DNA from: Haliotis asinina | Taxonomy: Eukaryota > Mollusca > Gastropoda > Lepetellida > Haliotidae | Assembly (NCBI RefSeq): GCF_037392515.1 | Contig: NC_090281.1 | Span: forward strand, 51,121,753-51,185,752 | DNA: 64,000 nucleotides | Direction: 5' to 3' | Part shown: piece by piece, positions 57,961-64,000 of the stretch | How positions within the stretch are numbered: position 1 is the first letter of the stretch | Layout: each line of letters opens with the position of its first letter | The notes under the pieces: generated by a model | Told to the model about the DNA's origin: nothing | Database searches by the model: none | What the model saw: the letters and a program-made list of their open reading frames with translations, nothing else | Position numbers and translations under genes: made by a program

Positions 57961-59305
57961 TCTTGCAATTTCTTCTTCACATAAAACCAATGTAACTTTA
58001 CGTAAGGTTTAGCTGCGACGTCTATTTTGAAAGTGTCATGTGTATTAATGTTGCTTATATATTTTTTTCTAAAGAGAGAAACCCAAATATATTAAGTGGG
58101 AACTTAAAGCCCTGAAACCCAGGGATCAGGAAATATTGTGTCAGAGTACATATCATCTAGACTGGGACGTGCACATCAGTGGTAAATGGCATATGTGGGC
58201 AACCCACCTAGTTTTGGGTGCTACGTAATGAGGAGGCCTACATACAGTGGACAACTTAAACCTTTCTGGGCACACTTGCACAACGTGATCTTAGCGCTAC
58301 AGTGATTGTAACTCCCACTCTCCAACGCAGGCTTAAGATAGTCGTGATCACTTTGTGCAAGTGGGTCCTGGTCGACTCTATCGACAAACACATGCAAATG
58401 CTCTTCCCTGGAACTCACTGCTATTGTTATTCAAAACTCTTCTACTTAAGACAGCATACACTGATGCCTAAAACAATGGGAAAACTAAATGTGTAAAGTT
58501 TAATAACAAGAAATGTCTTCACTTACAGTTATTCTCAACTATAAATTTAATAGCGTACATTTTCTCTTTGTGATCTTGAGTGATTCCAGTGTGGCTTAAA
58601 TCCCAACAGTCTTATAAAAACTTAGGACAAATTATGTCACCCTTGAGTCCATTGCTGGTGAAATCATGATTGAGAGTTGCGGGATGCTGAGAAGGACAAT
58701 GTAATTGGGGAAAATAGGTTATTGTCATTGTAAACACGATAAGTGTTGTGTGTGAATGTGAATGAAGAGTATGGCATAAGTGTGTGGACTGAATGGATTG
58801 TCACTTATGCCAGGGAGGGGTAGTACCTCTAATGGAGGGACGCACTTTCCAGGATGGTACGTCCGCTTTATATTCAACCTTGCGCTCAGCCCTTACCTAC
58901 GGCTCCTCGGAGGTGTTTGGGCGCAACCAGGGGTGGATAAGGATTTTCGTTTGGGGAATGGCGTGTATGTGTGTGTGCGTGTGTGTGTGCGTGTGGTACA
59001 CCCCAATCCTCGGAGCCCAGGACATATCCATTACACGTCCTTGGAAGTATTTGGGTGCAACTCTAACCACACGCTTTGACTGGCCGCCTAAACAAGATTA
59101 GGGTAACCGATGGGTCTCAAGAGCGTTAAGGCTTGTGTGACTGTGCATACAGAGACTGGTTCCAGCATCGCTTCGTGGAGCACAAACAGGGCACGTGTGG
59201 ATGTACTAGCAACCGTATGCACAACACTACACGCCGGAACGTTTCAGTAAAGAACCATTAATGGAATTCAGCCATCACCAGAGTGACGGAGCAGCACTTT
59301 AACTA
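57961..59305. other. no recognisable gene
   Basis: Two overlapping plus-strand frames (58780-59101) are open but have no known motif and run through a GT-rich simple repeat (58968-58995). Slightly GC-richer than its surroundings. Nothing was assigned. Confidence 0.3.
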
Positions 59306-59309
59306 TTGC

Positions 59310-59660
59310 ACAGCTTCAGATTCGGGATTGAAATGCCGAAACCCCAGTATGAAGAAAAATCAAAGTTGAGGCTGAAATATGGAAAAATGCAGGTTTGGGT
59401 GTTCATGTTTTTACGATACCCAGGTTTACTAGCAGCCCCTAGTACTTTAGAAGGGGGTGAGATAATGTATATTGACACTGTCGCTCATAGCTCCGAATCT
59501 GAACAAAATATTCAGATTCGGCATTTGAATCCCGAATCTGAAAAAATATTCAGATTCGGGATTCAAATGCCGAAACCCCAATATGAAGAAAAATCAAAGT
59601 TGAGGCTGAAATATGGAAAAATGTAGGTTTGGGTGTTTTGAAGATTTTAATCCCGAATCT
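59310..59660. repeat. direct and inverted repeats of a ~95-bp block
   Basis: The block CAGATTCGGGATT..AAATGCCGAAACCCC..ATATGAAGAAAAATC runs from 59314 and recurs from 59551, ending AATATGGAAAAATG in both. At 59515-59575 the start of the block is inverted on itself with 26-bp arms (TTCGGCATTTGAATCCCGAA and its complement) around AAAATA. A further inverted AATCCCGAATCTGAA follows at 59649. It looks like a small fold-back element; the ORF through it is incidental. Confidence 0.7.
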
Positions 59661-59847
59661 GAAAATGAAATATTCATAGATACATAGATACATATATAGA
59701 TGCATAGATGCATACATAGATGCAGAGATAGATGGATACATAGATACATACATAGATACGTAGATACATACACACATGCATGCATACATACATACATACA
59801 TACATACATACATACATACATACATACATACATACATACATACATAC
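59661..59847. repeat. (GATA/CATA)n microsatellite
   Basis: Imperfect TAGATACA units grade into about 17 perfect CATA units (59780-59847). Confidence 0.95.
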
Positions 59848-60239
59848 AGAAATTCAAAATCAGGATTTAGTCCCGAATGTTAACAAAAAATTAAGAAAAA
59901 AATATTCAGACTTCATGTTCCTAGTTGGTAGTGGGTTGTTCACGATACTATTATCCATATTTGAATATGTGAGGAGGTTTGTTACTGTCTAAAACAGAGA
60001 AGTCATCTGTGATTATATTACCAACACATTTGTAGAAGTATGATGTGTCTTGACAACCACAAGCAGTAATTATGAATATTCATCATCTACTATCAGTGGG
60101 TATGTTTTTTCCTGGGAACTTGCAAGTAACACTTTATATAAGTGGGGTGGACTTGTGACTTTTCATAAACGTGATACAGTCACTTGATAGTGTTAACATA
60201 AAGCTTATCTAGATGGATAAGCAGTACACCATATTTGTA
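59848..60239. other. no gene; faint similarity to 20060-20180
   Basis: Includes the GGAACTTGCAAGTAACACTT block shared with 20148. No coding signal. Confidence 0.3.
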
Positions 60240-60960
60240 ACATAATAATTATAAAATCGTCCACAATCTACATATAGTTGTTCAGCATGGAAAGTTTTAA
60301 CAATGTTTCAGTTTGAGAGTGTGTAGCATGTTTGCATCTGCGGTCAATGGATCTGTGGCTCATGTATAGTGTTAGTCTTCTCAATACTACTACTTCCTTG
60401 AATTAATATATGAAATACGGTAAAATACGGTATGTGGCTGTTCATAAAGCTGACGTAAGAGTTAAAAATAGAGCTTACGTAGAGATAACCACCACCACCA
60501 CCACGAACAACAGGGACATAATTATGATAACAATATACTGCTGTGTGTCTTTAAATTACCTACGGTAATTACGGTACCCCGTAAAATACGACAAAAATAG
60601 AGCTTACGTAGAGACAATCACCACCACCACCAACAGGGACATAATTATGATAACAATATACTGCTGTGTGTCTTTAAATTACCTACGGTAATTACGGTAC
60701 CCCGTAAAATACGACAAAAATAGAGCTTACGTAGAGACAATCACCACCACCACCAACAGGGACATAATTATAATAACAATATACGGCTGTGTATCTATAA
60801 ATTATCTATTGTTGTACATTCTCAGCAAGGAAAGTTTGTAATACTATATACTTCAAACCGAGACTGTGTATCATTTTTGTGTCCGTGGTCAGTGTCTCAA
60901 GTTCGTTTTAAGTGTTTGATTAATGCACCTACTTTCTTGTATTGATATGTGAAATACGGT
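60240..60960. repeat. nested tandem repeat, ~123-129 bp period
   Basis: AAAATAGAGCTTACGTAGAG begins copies at about 60465, 60595 and 60718, each with (ACC)n, GGGACATAATTAT and TTACGGTACCCCGTAA (a 6-bp-arm hairpin, present between copies). Outer flanks 60240-60425 and 60770-60960 are themselves a diverged duplicate (AAAGTTT.., ATATGTGAAATACGGT). This indicates repeated local duplication. Confidence 0.85.
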
Positions 60961-61560
60961 TCATGCTAATGCCCAAGTTTAGCGATCGTGGGTTGTTGTA
61001 CCCGAAAAAAATTGAATAAGTGGCCACATCGCTCATATTTCAAATCAGCACAGTCATAATTTCATAAATCAAAATGATATTGTCGTACCTATGTCATCGA
61101 GGAAGCAAAGTGCCGCTGTACTTACCTCTAATAAGACTGTAAACAAACTGTCCATGCCTATAGAGCTTTGTTCCTTTCCTACTTGTTTACTGCTTTCACC
61201 AATCCCTGTATCACGTAGACGTTTTGTAACAGAGGGGGTTAGGTAATGGAAGGTCCGTGGCTGTCTGTAACAGAGGGGGTTAGGTAATAGAAGGCCTGTT
61301 GCTGTCATTACATGTAGTCATTATGAAATGTTGCGACATAATGAAAGGGATGACAGTGTGAGGAATAAATAGTGAATCAAGGGTAATAACTCATGTTGAT
61401 ACTAAGAGTCTACACAGGCATTAAATTATTGATCATCCAACGAGCTTGACTAAATTTTAACTTCCACGAACCCTAGGATTTGTTTAAAAATACTGGTTTT
61501 AATATGAGCTCAAATATGTAAATGTTGGAGTACCAAGTGTTAGAAACTGTAATATACAAC
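60961..61560. other. no gene; short repeats
   Basis: AACAGAGGGGGTTAGGTAAT occurs twice (61229 and 61270). GACAGTGTGAGGAATA is shared with 20427. Nothing else was recognised. Confidence 0.4.
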
Positions 61561-61680
61561 TGAGTCTCTTGCATTGAATCCGTTCTAGTTGCAACCTGTA
61601 CCGTGACTTAATGTTGTGCAATATCACATTTACAGGTGCAAATTACAATGTATTGTTGAAATATGAAACAGGACATATTA
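61561..61680. repeat. paralogous empty site for the fold-back element
   Basis: Colinear with 2005-2330 but with a single ATATCACATTTA followed directly by the equivalent downstream sequence (ATTGTTGAAATATG at 61662 and 2318). It lacks the 2090-2284 insert. Confidence 0.75.
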
Positions 61681-61924
61681 CGTTCGAAAAGAGGACGCCT
61701 TTGTTGACATATGAAGTTAACGACATCCCGGACGAGTTACGGTGTCAAAGCGGTATTGGTGTGGGGGCATGATATCAAAATGATAACAATGTCAGGTTAG
61801 GTATACCTGAAGTCATCCAATGCAATCTGTCAATATGTTCATCTTGTGCTTTGAGTTCCCAATGAGCGTTGTGTCATTTACATGACGTACACGTCCTGAA
61901 CAAAACTAGATAAGGCTATTCTAG

Positions 61925-61982
61925 GAATGCCGGTGTAATCTGTTCCGAGAAGCGGGTCTTTGAGGAAATATGTCAAGTCTAA
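61925..61982 (+). other. exon-like block ending in a stop
   Basis: After an acceptor-like GGCTATTCTAG the frame reads NAGVICSEKRVFEEICQV and then TAA (61980-61982). This is the clearest similarity to an SRCR C-terminal end (AGVICSE) among the copies, but only 18 residues long. Confidence 0.35.
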
Positions 61983-62194
61983 ACCTATATATACTATCAC
62001 TTCTTTAGAGGTCATTTCTGAAACATTGTGCTAATGTCAGCTTAATTTGTTTTCTTACTATTGTCATACAATCTACATGGATGCAAATTCTGAGTAATTG
62101 ATACTAACATTAAGTTATTTCACAACAAAAGTACAAAAGCGGTGTTTAGTGTGTGTTTGTGTCAGGTTGTGTGTGCTTTCTGTGTTCTTTATGT

Positions 62195-62204
62195 GTGCGT
62201 TCTT

Positions 62205-62249
<45 letters not shown>

Positions 62250-62290
62250 ATTGTGTGCGTACTCTCTCTCTCTCTCTCTCTCTCTGTACT
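62195..62290. repeat. (GT)n and (CT)n simple repeats
   Basis: GT run about 62209-62246 and CT run about 62261-62285; overlapping frames are artefacts. Confidence 0.95.
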
Positions 62291-62639
62291 TTGTATGTGT
62301 TCGGAAATGTCAAAATTTCAGCACAGGGTCATGATACTATGAGCCATTGTGGCCCGAACATTAGTGAACTGATACACATTCATAAAAACGTTGTCAATAT
62401 AGGTTGTAATTTAGAAATATACCATATTGCATGCCACATAAATTCGGTTGCAAAATGTTTTTTTTAGATATTTAGACTAATAGAGTTTTATGAAAATACC
62501 TCCACACAAACTTACAGAATCTCAGATGGCTTATCCCATAGACAGCACTACGTGTAAATCATGATGACAAACAAGATGAAAGAGGAGCAAGACCGCCGTT
62601 AATCAACTTGGTCGAACAAAAAAACCAGGATCATAACTA

Positions 62640-63560
62640 GATGAAATGAGTTAAAAACATTTTTCAGTAAGTAAAAGGGACTCTTATATGCTTCTGGTTA
62701 CCCAGAAGAAATTGAATTATAGGCTGGCACACTGGTTGGGACACAGTGAGTCAGTCCACACACCCTAACGCTTATACTAGTGGATGTGTATCGTGGACCA
62801 TCAGTGCGTTATTATTATGAGAAACTTGGTAGGGTCTTGGGTTGGGTGTTGTCTAATCGTTTCATCACTCATGCAGATCAGTTGAAATACAGTAGTTAGT
62901 TAAAATATGGCATACACAGACATACAAACTTTAACATTTAGTTCAAACGATAACCGCAATGAAACTTAAGTCGCGAAATTTGCTCGTTACAACAAGTGTA
63001 TCCAGTATTGTTGATCTGCATATCAATGGCAGAGTTCGTCACAGTACGCCATTTTGAACCTGGTATTTAGCTTCAGTAAAGATAGTGTTACGAAAACAGT
63101 TTGAGACACATACCAGTCATTTTAATCGGGTCGATGAAGAGTCTTTTCCGAACGGCTTCACTGATACTGTTCGGAAGATTGGTGGATGGATGGCATTTTG
63201 ACACGAACACCGTCACCCCGAGTACACAAGAATACTCTTACGAGAATCATTGTGTCATACATTTCAAAAGCGACCTAACCAGGATCAGGAACATACAACA
63301 TATACATTTAATAGACAACGTTCGGCAACTTGATGGCAATCTCGACAACGTGGTATTTCATATACATGATGCAAAGGCATGAAATGCCAAATCAGGTTGA
63401 CACAGGTTTACACAGATATTCAAACAAATATCACATCAAGAGGCTAATAATAATATTACGTACCTTCAACCAACTCTTGGCATGTGTTTTACATATTCCT
63501 AGTCTACATAGAGATACACCAAGTGTACGAACGCTTCGTCACAGTCAATCTGGCTTATCC
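62640..63560. repeat. diverged duplicate of 2330-3060
   Basis: See 2005-3060. It includes the ATGCAAAGG..ATGAAATGCC..AATCAGGTTGACACAGGTTT block, related to the left end of the U units, and CCAACCAATCA near 63669 where other copies have the CCAAT pair. Confidence 0.65.
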
Positions 63561-64000
63561 GGATAATGCATGTACTGTGCAATATGTGCATACGACGTGG
63601 GGTTTAGCGCTACATTAGTGATGGCCTATGATCTAGTAACAGATAGCCGTCTTCCTTGCAAAACGACCAACCAATCAAATGCGCGCAGTGTTTGCGGCAT
63701 TTAGGAAGACATAATCTGAACCATACATAACACTATGTGGCCTCTTAAAAGTGACAAATACATGTAGTAATTTTCGTTGTAGTCATATGTACACATTTGT
63801 TTACATTCATCTTAAGGGTCATGACTGTGACATGTATTTCTACCGATCGACTAGGCTTTGCGAGCTATTTAAGCTTTTTGTCACGTACAAACTACATGTG
63901 TTTTCTCATTGCTGAGAAAGGTTCACATAATCCTTTCTGAAACACGAAATGACCCTGACACCTACCCTAACCTGCAGCAATGAAAATGTGTATTGACTCA
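63561..64000. other. no recognisable gene
   Basis: AT-rich sequence with CCAAT motifs near 63670; no conserved ATG equivalent to 3236 was identified. Confidence 0.3.

Noticed and set aside
58780-59101. Overlapping plus-strand ORFs of 99 and 102 aa
   Set aside because: Two frames are open at once through a GT-rich stretch and no family is recognisable; likely chance in GC-richer sequence.
59306-59626. 106-aa ORF with two FRFGI.MPKPQYEEKSKL repeats
   Set aside because: The repetition comes from the fold-back/direct repeat DNA, and the frame has no start context or homologue that I recognise.
62098-62467. Cys/Val and Ser/Leu-rich ORFs
   Set aside because: These are translations of GT and CT dinucleotide runs.

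Overview
The window is a metazoan nuclear genome segment: AT-rich, dominated by interspersed repeats, with no operons. It most resembles a vetigastropod mollusc such as an abalone. That assignment rests on remembered resemblance of its SINEs to Haliotis repeats: a GGATCTGGGGTAGAATAGGC-type element, a tRNA-derived element with the B box GGGTTCGATTCCC, and ACTC-repeat tails. It was not tested by a search.

Only two long, intact host-like genes are visible. They are paralogues on the minus strand, each with one coding exon: 24438-27083 (881 aa) and 54502-57237 (911 aa). Each has an S/Q-rich leader, a PD-(D/E)xK-like nuclease core with a D...QxK signature (Mrr/NERD-like), and a superfamily 1 helicase-like ATPase (Q motif, GxxGSGKT, DE box, C-terminal TR motif). 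The architecture resembles bacterial nuclease-helicase defence proteins. The Walker A to RCPP segment is almost identical between the copies at DNA level, while the next ~110 residues differ strongly. This suggests gene conversion of the motor next to a diversifying segment.

The rest is layered duplication and transposition. A unit of about 8 kb is present as U1 (5252-10757, partial), U2 (11010-18651) and U3 (43827-51880); U2 and U3 are the closest pair. Older relatives lie at 2.0-5.1 kb, 33.8-34.2 plus 40.4-43.8 kb, and 60-63.6 kb. U2 plus gene 1 and U3 plus gene 2 form two arms of a larger duplication offset by 30-33.5 kb. The units carry reverse transcriptase remnants, a 1.3-1.5 kb insertion, ACAT microsatellites, SINEs, paired CCAAT motifs before a conserved ATG, and short conserved exon-like blocks of unknown product.

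Mobile elements include a nearly complete RNase H-bearing non-LTR retrotransposon (34257-40393, minus) with a 12-bp target duplication. It has rearranged or truncated relatives at 19.3-19.9, 27.5-33.8 and 53.0-54.0 kb. There are also Tc1/mariner-type transposase remnants at 0-0.3, 1.0-1.7, 21.2-21.6 and 57.7-58.0 kb. A small fold-back insertion at 2090-2284 has a perfect 13-bp target duplication and carries a hammerhead-ribozyme core of the kind known from Penelope-like elements. Just upstream, at 1797-1898, is a short orphan ORF encoding a hydrophobic leader and a 2A-like GVEQNPGP motif. The LINE and the SINEs share a 3' tail, which suggests the LINE mobilises the SINEs.
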